Shown: in pieces, positions 1 through 6,293 of the stretch | How positions within the stretch are numbered: the first letter of the stretch is position 1 | Layout: each line of letters opens with the position of its first letter | NCBI GenBank assembly: GCA_934317205.1 | Contig: CAKREL010000105.1 | Coordinates: forward strand, 1 to 7,165 | Source: an uncultured Eubacterium sp. | GTDB lineage: Bacteria; Bacillota; Clostridia; Lachnospirales; Lachnospiraceae | Reading direction: 5' to 3' | DNA: 7,165 bases | Position numbers and translations under genes: made by a program | Notes under the pieces: model-generated | Seen by the model: the letters and a program-made list of their open reading frames with translations, nothing else | The model's database searches: none | What the model was told of the DNA's origin: nothing

Positions 1-98
1 GCTTTTTCTATTTGCACGTATATTCGCAAACTACAAGATAAAGCCAAAACTTCATATACTCTAAGCACAAGGAGGTTATTGTCGGACACAAAGCATAG
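1..98. other. Unassigned left edge, no gene recognised
   Basis: No recognisable coding sequence is visible. One plus-strand frame stays open from the window edge to a TAA at 62-64, just before the terminator at about 99-142. This could be the last codons of a rightward gene lying outside the window, but 20 codons are too few to identify. A second frame is open from position 1 to a TGA at 145-147, but it runs through the terminator hairpin and is probably chance. A perfect AAGGAGG at 69-75 has no ATG or GTG after it at a usable distance. Confidence 0.4.
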
Positions 99-142
99 AA
101 AGACACATATAAATGCGTTGCAAAACATATGTGTCTTTTTTT
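99..142 (+). terminator. Strong intrinsic terminator, rightward
   Basis: A 10-bp perfect stem pairs AGACACATAT (101-110) with ATATGTGTCT (127-136), and two A-T pairs extend it outward. The loop can fold again as TGC/GCA (114-116 with 120-122). A run of seven T follows at 136-142. This is a classic Rho-independent terminator and should end a rightward transcript that begins left of the window. Read leftward, the hairpin is followed only by TTTCTATG, so any effect on leftward transcripts would be weaker, though bidirectional action is possible. Confidence 0.8.
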
Positions 143-158
143 CATGAGAGTATAATTT

Positions 159-204
159 AAAAAAAGTTCAAGTATTATGTTACGAGACAGATTGATGAGA
201 ACTT
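159..204 (-). terminator. Weak candidate terminator for the AraC-family gene
   Basis: On the minus strand, AAGTTC (199-204) can pair with GAACTT (164-169), followed immediately by a T tract (plus-strand A run 159-165). It lies just past the regulator's stop codon. The stem is only 6 bp and the loop is about 29 nt, so the structure is marginal. The hairpin at about 99-142 may serve as a backup for leftward transcripts. Confidence 0.35.
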
Positions 205-210
205 GTAAAA

Positions 211-1143
211 TTATTTTTGGGTAGATATGCGTTTGCCACGCATTTTCCGAATTTCTGTAGGCGTAGATTCAAAATGCTCATAAAAAATTCGGCGGAATAA
301 TTTGTAATTTGAAAATCCATGTCTTTCTAAGATGTCCTTTATGGCATCATTGGTGGAGATGATATCCTGATAAATATAGGATAGCCTTAATTCGTTTTGA
401 TATTCTAAAAAAGTAATGCCCATATTCTTTTTAAAAAAACGGCAGAAATATCCGGATTGCAGATAGGCAACATTAGCAATCTCCTCAATGCTGATATGTC
501 GGTGGTAATTCTGTTTGGTATACTCTAATATTTTATTAAGTCGTTCGCGATCCTTATTTCGTTGTGATTGGTTACTGTGGACAATACGTACACTAAAGTT
601 GTGAAATAGTTGGAACAGAATTTCGAACAGGAGGCTGTTAAATCGTAAGGAAAAGCCTTCAGGTCTGACGTCGTTTATAATCTGCATTTTCGATAGTGTA
701 TCTTTGAAAATGTCCAGTTTTGTACGGCGGATATCACTGTTATTGGGGTTGTCTAAGTTAAATACCAATTGATCAGCATCTGGGATATAGATGGAGAGAA
801 AGGTAAGCGGAATCTGAAACAGAATTGCTTTGTTTGGTGCTGTACATTTGGTAGAGTGAATAACATCTGAATTGATAAGAATACATTCGCCGGCATGGTA
901 TTCACGGATAGTGGATTCTATCGTGACGGTAAGACTTCCTTCTAATAAGTAAACTATTTCGATTGCTTGATGTAAATGGGCAGGAACATAACTGCCAGGA
1001 TCAATGGATGTACGGAAATGTACACCAGTAGATTCTAGTGTCGAGATAATTTCATAGAAAAAGTTGTTTCTATCAGAAGAAGTGGATGAGGTATGTTTTT
1101 TTTTGGAAGTAAAGCGAAGATGCTCGGAATGAAGGTCTGACAT
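211..1143 (-). CDS. AraC-family transcriptional regulator with cupin sensor domain
   Basis: This is a 310-aa AraC/XylS-family regulator, probably the sugar-responsive activator of the divergent operon. Residues ~35-110 look like an AraC-type cupin: a His-x-His pair (H56, H58) precedes IEIVYLLEGSLTV and a later GECILINSDVIH strand pair. Residues ~200-303 form the two-helix-turn-helix AraC DNA-binding domain: first HTH near ISIEEIANVAYLQSGYF (~217-233), second near DILERHGFSNYKLFRRIF. The frame reaches an upstream ATG at 1164, but that ATG has no Shine-Dalgarno, whereas AAAGGAGA (1161-1154) lies inside the extension and serves the ATG at 1143 (spacing about 11 nt), so I use 1143. No signal peptide or membrane segment is seen. 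The ligand cannot be read from sequence; its position suggests the oligosaccharide or pentose handled by the neighbouring genes. An A9 run encodes Lys14-16. Confidence 0.9.
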   Translation of the reverse strand: MSDLHSEHLRFTSKKKHTSSTSSDRNNFFYEIISTLESTGVHFRTSIDPGSYVPAHLHQAIEIVYLLEGSLTVTIESTIREYHAGECILINSDVIHSTKCTAPNKAILFQIPLTFLSIYIPDADQLVFNLDNPNNSDIRRTKLDIFKDTLSKMQIINDVRPEGFSLRFNSLLFEILFQLFHNFSVRIVHSNQSQRNKDRERLNKILEYTKQNYHRHISIEEIANVAYLQSGYFCRFFKKNMGITFLEYQNELRLSYIYQDIISTNDAIKDILERHGFSNYKLFRRIFYEHFESTPTEIRKMRGKRISTQK

Positions 1144-1153
1144 AAGTTGAAGG

Positions 1154-1161
1154 TCTCCTTT
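1154..1161 (-). promoter_or_regulatory. Ribosome binding site that sets the regulator start
   Basis: The minus strand reads AAAGGAGA here. It lies downstream of the first in-frame ATG (1164) and 11 nt before the ATG at 1143. No purine-rich site precedes 1164; the upstream sequence is ATTAACATATAACA. This favours initiation at 1143, although the spacing is at the long end of normal. Confidence 0.7.
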
Positions 1162-1197
1162 CATTGTTATATGTTAATAATTGTATTGATTAATATT

Positions 1198-1206
1198 AGT
1201 ATAACA
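1198..1206 (-). promoter_or_regulatory. Extended -10 promoter of the AraC-family gene
   Basis: The minus strand reads TGTTATACT, a TGn extended -10 with the hexamer TATACT at 1203-1198. No good -35 is visible upstream; the sequence there is a T-rich stretch, which fits extended -10 promoters. Transcription would start near 1191 and give a 5' leader of about 48 nt before the ATG at 1143. Confidence 0.5.
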
Positions 1207-1235
1207 TAGCAGAACAATAATAAAAAGAGAATATT

Positions 1236-1265
1236 GACCTATAAATTGCATATGATACGACCTAT
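1236..1265 (+). promoter_or_regulatory. GACCTAT direct repeat, candidate activator site
   Basis: GACCTAT occurs at 1236-1242 and again at 1259-1265, 23 bp start to start, about two helical turns. The second copy ends exactly where the -35 hexamer of the operon promoter should begin (about 1266-1271). AraC-family activators commonly bind direct repeats about two turns apart next to or overlapping -35. That makes the divergently encoded AraC protein the natural candidate to bind here. The repeat is seen directly; its binding partner is inferred. Confidence 0.5.
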
Positions 1266-1288
1266 GATGCTGATTAGATGTATGGTAC

Positions 1289-1294
1289 TATAAT
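1289..1294 (+). promoter_or_regulatory. -10 element of the operon promoter (TATAAT)
   Basis: A perfect TATAAT lies 80 bp upstream of the symporter start codon. At 16-18 bp upstream there is no TTGACA-like hexamer (GATGCT or neighbours), and there is no TG extension. A consensus -10 without a -35 is typical of an activator-dependent promoter. Predicted start of transcription is near 1301, giving a leader of about 73 nt. Confidence 0.6.
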
Positions 1295-1308
1295 GGTATG
1301 AAATAAAG

Positions 1309-1328
1309 TGTTTAGCGCGCGTATAACA
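1309..1328 (+). promoter_or_regulatory. 20-bp imperfect palindrome, candidate operator
   Basis: The sequence TGTTTAGCGCGCGTATAACA is a dyad in which 7 of 10 positions in each half-site match (TGTTnnnCGC and GCGnnnAACA). Its GC-rich core stands out in an AT-rich leader. It lies about 8-27 nt past the predicted transcription start and upstream of the ribosome binding site, a position suited to a roadblock repressor. The central CG dyad recalls LacI-type operators, but it does not fit the 14-bp CcpA cre consensus. No regulator for it is encoded in the window. Confidence 0.4.
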
Positions 1329-1373
1329 AAGTGAATCTATTAACAAAATTAAGGATGAAAGAGGAATAGTGTA

Positions 1374-2744
1374 ATGAAATCAAAGGATAAATTGACCTTT
1401 TCAAAAGTATTTGAGAGATTCTCCTATGGGTGTGGAGATTTTGGATGTAACATTATTTATACCGCAATGTCAGCGTTCTTATTATTTTACTATACGGACT
1501 ATGCACAAGTAAGCGCTATGGCAGTTGGAACAATCATGATGGTGTCAAGAATCTTCGATGGTGTCAGTGATATCATCATGGGCGTGATTGTAGACCGTAC
1601 AAAGTCTAAATTTGGTAAAGCCAGACCATGGCTTCTGCGTATGTGTATTCCGTTTGCGATTTCAGGAATTTTGTTATTCTCTGTACCGACAAACTGGGCA
1701 TCCACACCAAAACTTGTATATGTGTTTATTACATATAACCTGGTATCTACAGTTATTTACACAGCAATCAACGTGCCATATTCTGCATTAAATGCATTAA
1801 TGACACAGGATCCGTACGAAAGATCAGTATTAAGTATTTTTAGAAATCTGTTGGCAACAGCAGGAACTTTGACAATTAATACATTTACATTACCGTTAGT
1901 AGAAAAATTTGGTAACAATGCATCTGCATGGACAAAAACATTTTGTGTGTTTGGTCTTGTAGCGATTGTAGCATTCCTTCTAAATTTTTTTGGAACAAAG
2001 GAAAGAGTAAAACCTGCCGCAGCAGGAGAAGACGGAAAGGTAGAAGACGTACCGTTTAAAGAAGGCATCAAAGCATTATTTAAAAATAAATACTGGATTA
2101 TGATGACAGGAATGCTTGCATTATTTTTCTTAATGTACTCTGTAAACGGTGGAGCAACTGTATATTATGCGAAAGATATTTTAGGAAATAGAAATCTTGT
2201 CTCAACGATTAATGGAATTTTCAATGTAGTGCAGATTCTTGGAATGTTCTTTATTGCAATGTTGGTAAAACGTCTTGGAAAGAGAAATGTATTTGCAATC
2301 GGTCTTGTACTTGATATTCTTGGAATGGTAATTCTGAATTTTGCCGGCGGAGTGATGGCTGGAATCGTAATTTCAAGTATCATCCGCGGTATTGGTAATG
2401 CGTGTGGCGGAGCAACGATGTGGGCTATGGTATCTGACACAATTGACTATGGTGAGTGGAAGACAGGTTACCGTACAGAAGGTCTTGTAAACAGTGCATG
2501 TAGTTTCGGATATAAGATTGGAAATGGTATTGGATCTGCGCTTCTCGGAATTATTCTGGAAGTAGGCGGATATGTAGGAGAGGCTGCAATTCAAACGCCA
2601 TCCGCACTTCATTCAATTGAAATTTGTTTTGTATGGATTCCAATTGCTGTGTATGCAAGTGGACTTGTGATTATGAAATTCTGGAAACTGGATAAAGAAT
2701 TCCCACAGATCATTGAAGATTTAAAAGCACGTCAGACAAAATAG
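1374..2744 (+). CDS. GPH-family sugar:cation symporter (MFS)
   Basis: This 456-aa integral membrane protein has the usual length and 12-helix pattern of the glycoside-pentoside-hexuronide:cation symporters (MelB/XynP type). The family signature RIFDGVSDIIMG lies at residues ~59-70, with D62 and D66 matching the two acidic cation-site residues of MelB, followed by DRTKSKFGKARPW. A central cytoplasmic loop spans ~208-240. A second hallmark, DTIDYGEWKTGYRTEG (~355-370), precedes helix 11. It should import a short oligosaccharide or glycoside with Na+ or H+. It is the first gene of the operon, with the ribosome binding site AGAGGAA (1360-1366) 7 nt before the ATG. Linkage to a GH43 enzyme suggests a xylo- or arabino-oligosaccharide substrate, but GPH specificity cannot be read from sequence alone. 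Confidence 0.93.
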   Translation: MKSKDKLTFSKVFERFSYGCGDFGCNIIYTAMSAFLLFYYTDYAQVSAMAVGTIMMVSRIFDGVSDIIMGVIVDRTKSKFGKARPWLLRMCIPFAISGILLFSVPTNWASTPKLVYVFITYNLVSTVIYTAINVPYSALNALMTQDPYERSVLSIFRNLLATAGTLTINTFTLPLVEKFGNNASAWTKTFCVFGLVAIVAFLLNFFGTKERVKPAAAGEDGKVEDVPFKEGIKALFKNKYWIMMTGMLALFFLMYSVNGGATVYYAKDILGNRNLVSTINGIFNVVQILGMFFIAMLVKRLGKRNVFAIGLVLDILGMVILNFAGGVMAGIVISSIIRGIGNACGGATMWAMVSDTIDYGEWKTGYRTEGLVNSACSFGYKIGNGIGSALLGIILEVGGYVGEAAIQTPSALHSIEICFVWIPIAVYASGLVIMKFWKLDKEFPQIIEDLKARQTK

Positions 2745-2792
2745 AATTGGTAAAACAGACCAAAGAAAGTATATACTAGGAGAAGTTATGCT

Positions 2793-3959
2793 ATGAAAGT
2801 TAAAGGAGTCAATCTTGGAAACTGGCTGGTTTTGGAAAAATGGATGAGTCCGGCATTATTTGACGGGACTACCGCAGAAGATGAATACTACTTGCCAAGA
2901 CAGCTTTCCAAAGAGGTATACGAAGCGAGAATTAAAATTCATCGTTCGGAATATATTACAGAGCGTGATTTTGTGACAATTAAGTCTATGGGCATGGAGG
3001 CAGTGAGAATTCCGGTTCCATATTTTATCTTTGGAGACAGAGAACCGTTTATCGGCTGTATCGAAGAATTGGACAAAGCATTTAACTGGGCAGAAACATA
3101 CGGCTTACAGGTGCTTATTGATCTTCATACCGCTCCGCTTAGCCAAAATGGGTTTGATAACGGTGGAATCAGTGGTGTGTGCAAGTGGGCAAAACATCCG
3201 GAGGAAGTAGAATTTGTATTAACAGTACTGGAACGTCTGGCTGAGCGTTATGGAACGAGAAAAGGTTTGTGGGGAATAGAAGTACTTAATGAACCAATAA
3301 CAGAAAACATGTGGAAAACCATGAATGTGCAGGAAAGATACCCGGCAGTAGAACCTGAACTGGCAGAAGGCTCCGGTCCTGTGACGATTGATTTTCTAAA
3401 AGATTTTTATAAAGAAGCATATGAAAGAATCCGTGTGTATATGCCGGATGAAAAATATTTTGTGTTCCATGATGGATTTGAACTGAAAGCCTGGAAAGGA
3501 TTCATGCAAGAAGCAAATTATAAAAATGTAGTGCTGGATACCCATCAGTATTTGATGTTTGCTGAGGCGAACGGATGTGAGCAAACTGTTGAAGGATATG
3601 TAAATTATATCAGAGAACATTATCAGAGAGATATCGAGGAAATGGAAAAATATTTCCCGGTGATTTGTGGAGAATGGTGCTTGTTTAATTCATTAGCATG
3701 TGGATGGGACACAAAGGGCGGTCAATCTGTGCTTAATGGTTTAGATGGAGAAGTGGAAAGTGCTGTGACAGCGGAAGAAAAGAAGCTAATCTATGAGGCA
3801 GTTGCAAAAGCGCAGCTTGAAGCCTGGAATACCGGAAGCGGTTATTTTTACTGGAGTTATAAACTTTTGACAGATACTGTTAATACAAAAGGCTGGCTCG
3901 GATGGGATAGCTGGGATCTTGGAAGATGTGTAGATTTTGGGTGGTTTCCAAGAGTCTGA
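2793..3959 (+). CDS. Cytoplasmic GH5-type glycoside hydrolase
   Basis: This 388-aa protein is a clan GH-A (beta/alpha)8 hydrolase of family GH5. It starts with GVNLGNWLVLEKWM, which resembles the exo-1,3-beta-glucanase-like branch. Expected GH5 active-site residues are present: R72 (VRIPVPY), H112 (DLHTAP), acid/base E167 in LNEP, H251 and Y253 (HQY), nucleophile E294 in CGEW, and W354 (FYWSYK). There is no signal peptide, so it should act in the cytoplasm on an imported substrate by the retaining mechanism. The start is supported by AGGAGA (2778-2783), 9 nt upstream; a closer ATG at 2788 is out of frame. It lies 48 bp after the symporter and 24 bp before the GH43 gene. Candidate activities are beta-glucosidase, exo-beta-glucanase or diglycosidase. 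The family is confident; the substrate is not. Confidence 0.9.
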   Translation: MKVKGVNLGNWLVLEKWMSPALFDGTTAEDEYYLPRQLSKEVYEARIKIHRSEYITERDFVTIKSMGMEAVRIPVPYFIFGDREPFIGCIEELDKAFNWAETYGLQVLIDLHTAPLSQNGFDNGGISGVCKWAKHPEEVEFVLTVLERLAERYGTRKGLWGIEVLNEPITENMWKTMNVQERYPAVEPELAEGSGPVTIDFLKDFYKEAYERIRVYMPDEKYFVFHDGFELKAWKGFMQEANYKNVVLDTHQYLMFAEANGCEQTVEGYVNYIREHYQRDIEEMEKYFPVICGEWCLFNSLACGWDTKGGQSVLNGLDGEVESAVTAEEKKLIYEAVAKAQLEAWNTGSGYFYWSYKLLTDTVNTKGWLGWDSWDLGRCVDFGWFPRV

Positions 3960-3968
3960 CCGATGTTT

Positions 3969-3975
3969 AAGGAGG
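3969..3975 (+). promoter_or_regulatory. Ribosome binding site that sets the GH43 start
   Basis: AAGGAGG lies inside the longest open frame, which begins with an ATG at 3963. It is 8 nt before the ATG at 3984 and only 2 nt before the ATG at 3978. The optimal spacing selects 3984, and the resulting N-terminus (MIHNPIFKGFNPDP) matches the usual beginning of GH43 enzymes. Confidence 0.85.
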
Positions 3976-3983
3976 AAATGAAC

Positions 3984-5633
3984 ATGATACATAACCCAAT
4001 TTTTAAAGGATTTAATCCAGACCCTTGCATTTGCAGAAAAGGCGACGATTACTATATAGCAGTATCAACGTTTGAATGGATGCCGGGAATTCCGATATAC
4101 CATTCAAAAGATATGAAAAACTGGGAACTTTATACACATGTGTTGACTGATGATGAAGAGGTGAATTTAAAAAAACTCCCTTCCGCAAAAGGAATCTGGG
4201 CACCGTGCCTTACCTATTGTGAGCAGGAAGATTTGTTCTACGTGGTATATGGAGTGATGAACTCTATGAATGCTAGATATTTTGACGTAGACAATTATGT
4301 GGTTACGGCAAAAGACATTCGCGGACCTTGGAGTAAACCGATTTATTTACATTCAGCGGGGTTTGATGCTTCGATTCTGCATGATGACGATGGAAGAAAG
4401 TATATCGTTTCGCTTGAATGGGAAACGCGCGAAGGATATGAAAAGCCGGGAGCAATCTGTATGGTAGAGTATTCGCCGGAGAAGAAAGAAGTCATTGGAT
4501 ACCCAAAGCGAATCTGGAACGGCGGTACAGACCGTGGATGTATTGAAGCACCACATCTTACGAAACGCAATGGATATTATTATATTATGTGTGCGGAAGG
4601 TGGCACGGGTTATAATCACTGTGTTACTATGGGGCGTTCCGAACATGTATGGGGACCGTATGTGGGAGATCCGATGAATCCAATCGTTACAAGTGTGCCG
4701 GGTGTATCCAATGAACGTCAGGATCCGGATCATTTAAAACCAAAGTACTACAATCCGGAAAGTTATCTGCAAAAATCTGGCCACGGAAGTTATATTGAGA
4801 CTTCTCTTGGAGAAGTATATCTTGTGCATCTTTGTGCAAGACCATTTGCACCGGAACTGCGTTGTACATTGGGACGAGAAACTGCAATTCAGAAAATGAA
4901 ATGGACCGATGATGGATGGCTTCGTATGTATGATGGTGACAACCTTGCAAAAGAATATGTAGAAGAAAGTAAACTTCCAGAATATCCGGTTCCTCAGATT
5001 CCTGATTTTGATGATTTTGATGGGGAAGAACTCGGCAACTGGTATTATGCACCGAGAATCATGCCAGAGAGATTTGCAGATGTGAAGGCACGTCCGGGAT
5101 ACGTGAGAATTCGTGGTCAGGAATCCAGGACATCGCTGAATAAAGTCAGCATTCTTGCAAGAAAACTGACCAGTGTATATGCGAGAGTGACGACAAAAAT
5201 GGAATACAAACCAGAAGTTCATCAGCATAGTGCAGGATTGATTATGTATTACGACAATATGAACTATATCAATCTTCGCAAATATTATAGCCAGACGTTA
5301 GGGCAGAGTGCACTTTCAATTATTCATTTGGAAAATGGCACTAAGACAGAGCTTCTTAACACCAGAATTCCGGTGGATGATGTGCCAATTTACTTGAGAC
5401 TCAATATTGAAGGAAGAAAATCATGGTTTGAGTGGAGCTATGATGGAGAAGATTATGAAAAAATCGGTGGACCGTTTGATACAACAAGGTTTTCAGATGA
5501 GTATTGCAAATATGGCGAATTTACAGGTACATTTGTAGGACTTACATGCGCAGATCGAGTGCTTCATAAGCATTATGCAGATTTTGATTTCTTTGAATAT
5601 ATTGCAGATGAAGAAAAAGATATGCCGAATTAG
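3984..5633 (+). CDS. GH43 beta-xylosidase / alpha-L-arabinofuranosidase-type enzyme
   Basis: This 549-aa enzyme has an N-terminal five-bladed beta-propeller GH43 domain (~1-325) and a C-terminal beta-sandwich (~340-540) of the kind seen in two-domain beta-xylosidases. Catalytic residues are visible: base D13 (FNPDP), pKa modulator D128 (GFDAS), acid E188 (IEAPH). H267 (SGHGS) and R298 (LGRETAIQ) match conserved GH43_11-type active-site residues. It is an inverting exo-enzyme, expected to release xylose or arabinose from non-reducing ends. No signal peptide is present, so it works on imported oligosaccharides beside the GH5 enzyme. Compared with the Selenomonas-type xylosidase as I recall it, the region ~237-262 is longer, the loop ~287-295 is shorter, and the acid motif is EAPH rather than EGPH. 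Subfamily (11, 12 or neighbour) and exact specificity therefore remain open. Confidence 0.92.
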   Translation: MIHNPIFKGFNPDPCICRKGDDYYIAVSTFEWMPGIPIYHSKDMKNWELYTHVLTDDEEVNLKKLPSAKGIWAPCLTYCEQEDLFYVVYGVMNSMNARYFDVDNYVVTAKDIRGPWSKPIYLHSAGFDASILHDDDGRKYIVSLEWETREGYEKPGAICMVEYSPEKKEVIGYPKRIWNGGTDRGCIEAPHLTKRNGYYYIMCAEGGTGYNHCVTMGRSEHVWGPYVGDPMNPIVTSVPGVSNERQDPDHLKPKYYNPESYLQKSGHGSYIETSLGEVYLVHLCARPFAPELRCTLGRETAIQKMKWTDDGWLRMYDGDNLAKEYVEESKLPEYPVPQIPDFDDFDGEELGNWYYAPRIMPERFADVKARPGYVRIRGQESRTSLNKVSILARKLTSVYARVTTKMEYKPEVHQHSAGLIMYYDNMNYINLRKYYSQTLGQSALSIIHLENGTKTELLNTRIPVDDVPIYLRLNIEGRKSWFEWSYDGEDYEKIGGPFDTTRFSDEYCKYGEFTGTFVGLTCADRVLHKHYADFDFFEYIADEEKDMPN

Positions 5634-5659
5634 AAATATAAGATTAATTAGGAGACATC

Positions 5660-6274
5660 ATGAAAATCCAGAATGTAACAGATATATCTTTCCGAAAATA
5701 CGGCAAGATCATCATGGAATACTCTTTTGAGAAGATCTTAAAAGAGATGGAACACACACCACTTCCGCAAGACGTTGTCTATGTACCGTCTGTTGAGAAA
5801 CTGGAAGTACTTCCGGAAGCAGCTGAAATCTGCAAAAAAGGATTCGGCGGACTGCCAATCCAGATCGGATACTGTAATGGAGACAACCATAAATTGAATG
5901 CATTAGAATATCACAGAAGTTCAGAACTTGATATCGCACAAACAGATTTGATCCTGCTTCTTGGAATGCAGCAGGATATTGAAAATGGTGATATCTATGA
6001 TACATCGAAGGTAGAAGCATTCCTTGTTCCGGCAGGAACCGGTGTAGAATTGTATGCAACAACACTTCACTATGCACCATGCACTGCTCAGGAAGGGGGA
6101 TTTCGCTGTGTGGTAGTTCTTCCGAAAGGAACGAATGAAGAACTAGCATTTGAAACAGCGAAAGAGGGAGAAAACAGACTTCTTGCAGCTGTGAATAAAT
6201 GGCTGATCGTGCATGAAGATGCGCGGATTGCAGGTGCGTTCTGTGGATTACAGGGTGAGAATATAGAAGTATAA
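5660..6274 (+). CDS. DUF4867 family cupin-like protein
   Basis: This 204-aa soluble protein resembles the DUF4867 family, whose function is unknown to me. The core looks like a small beta-barrel (cupin/ureidoglycolate-lyase-like). GDNHKLNALEYHRSSEL (residues ~74-90) offers H77, E83 and H85 as possible metal ligands. A strand TDLILLLG follows, then VEAFLVPAGTGVEL (typical of a cupin turn), and LHYAPC supplies H137. The ribosome binding site AGGAGA (5650-5655) supports the start; a later Met (residue 19) has none. It lies 26 bp after the GH43 gene and 19 bp before the isomerase-family gene, so it is translated with both. Plausible roles are sugar isomerase, epimerase, mutarotase or lyase acting on the released monosaccharide; none can be proved here. 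No signal peptide or membrane segment is seen. Confidence 0.8.
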   Translation: MKIQNVTDISFRKYGKIIMEYSFEKILKEMEHTPLPQDVVYVPSVEKLEVLPEAAEICKKGFGGLPIQIGYCNGDNHKLNALEYHRSSELDIAQTDLILLLGMQQDIENGDIYDTSKVEAFLVPAGTGVELYATTLHYAPCTAQEGGFRCVVVLPKGTNEELAFETAKEGENRLLAAVNKWLIVHEDARIAGAFCGLQGENIEV

Positions 6275-6293
6275 AGAAAGTGAGGATTTTATT

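Noticed and set aside
78..147. Small plus-strand ORF starting at TTG after the AAGGAGG
   Set aside because: The TTG lies only 2 nt after the Shine-Dalgarno, and the frame runs through the terminator hairpin and its T-run to a TGA at 145-147.
1144..1164. Longer regulator start at the ATG at 1164
   Set aside because: No ribosome binding site precedes it, and the added codons contain the AAAGGAGA that would serve the ATG at 1143.
1309..1328. CcpA catabolite-repression (cre) site
   Set aside because: The palindrome has TG and CA ends and a central CG but is 20 bp long. No 14-bp frame within it fits the TGnnAnCGnTnnCA-type pattern.
2747..2777. Internal promoter before the GH5 gene (TTGGTA with TATACT)
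   Set aside because: The spacer would be 19 bp and the -35 is poor. Transcription would start on top of the ribosome binding site, only a few bases from the start codon.
3963..3983. Longer GH43 start at the ATG at 3963
   Set aside because: The extra seven residues are encoded by the ribosome binding site itself. No Shine-Dalgarno precedes 3963, and GH43 proteins normally begin within a few residues of the NPDP motif.
4734..5228. Minus-strand open frame of 164 codons inside the GH43 gene
   Set aside because: It is fully antisense to a well-supported GH43 gene with intact catalytic motifs. The translation is low-complexity (rich in Phe, Ile, His, Cys) and has no recognisable domain.
5712..6149. 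Minus-strand open frame of 145 codons inside the DUF4867 gene
   Set aside because: It is antisense to a gene with a good ribosome binding site and operon position. The product looks like noise rich in Leu, His and Ser.
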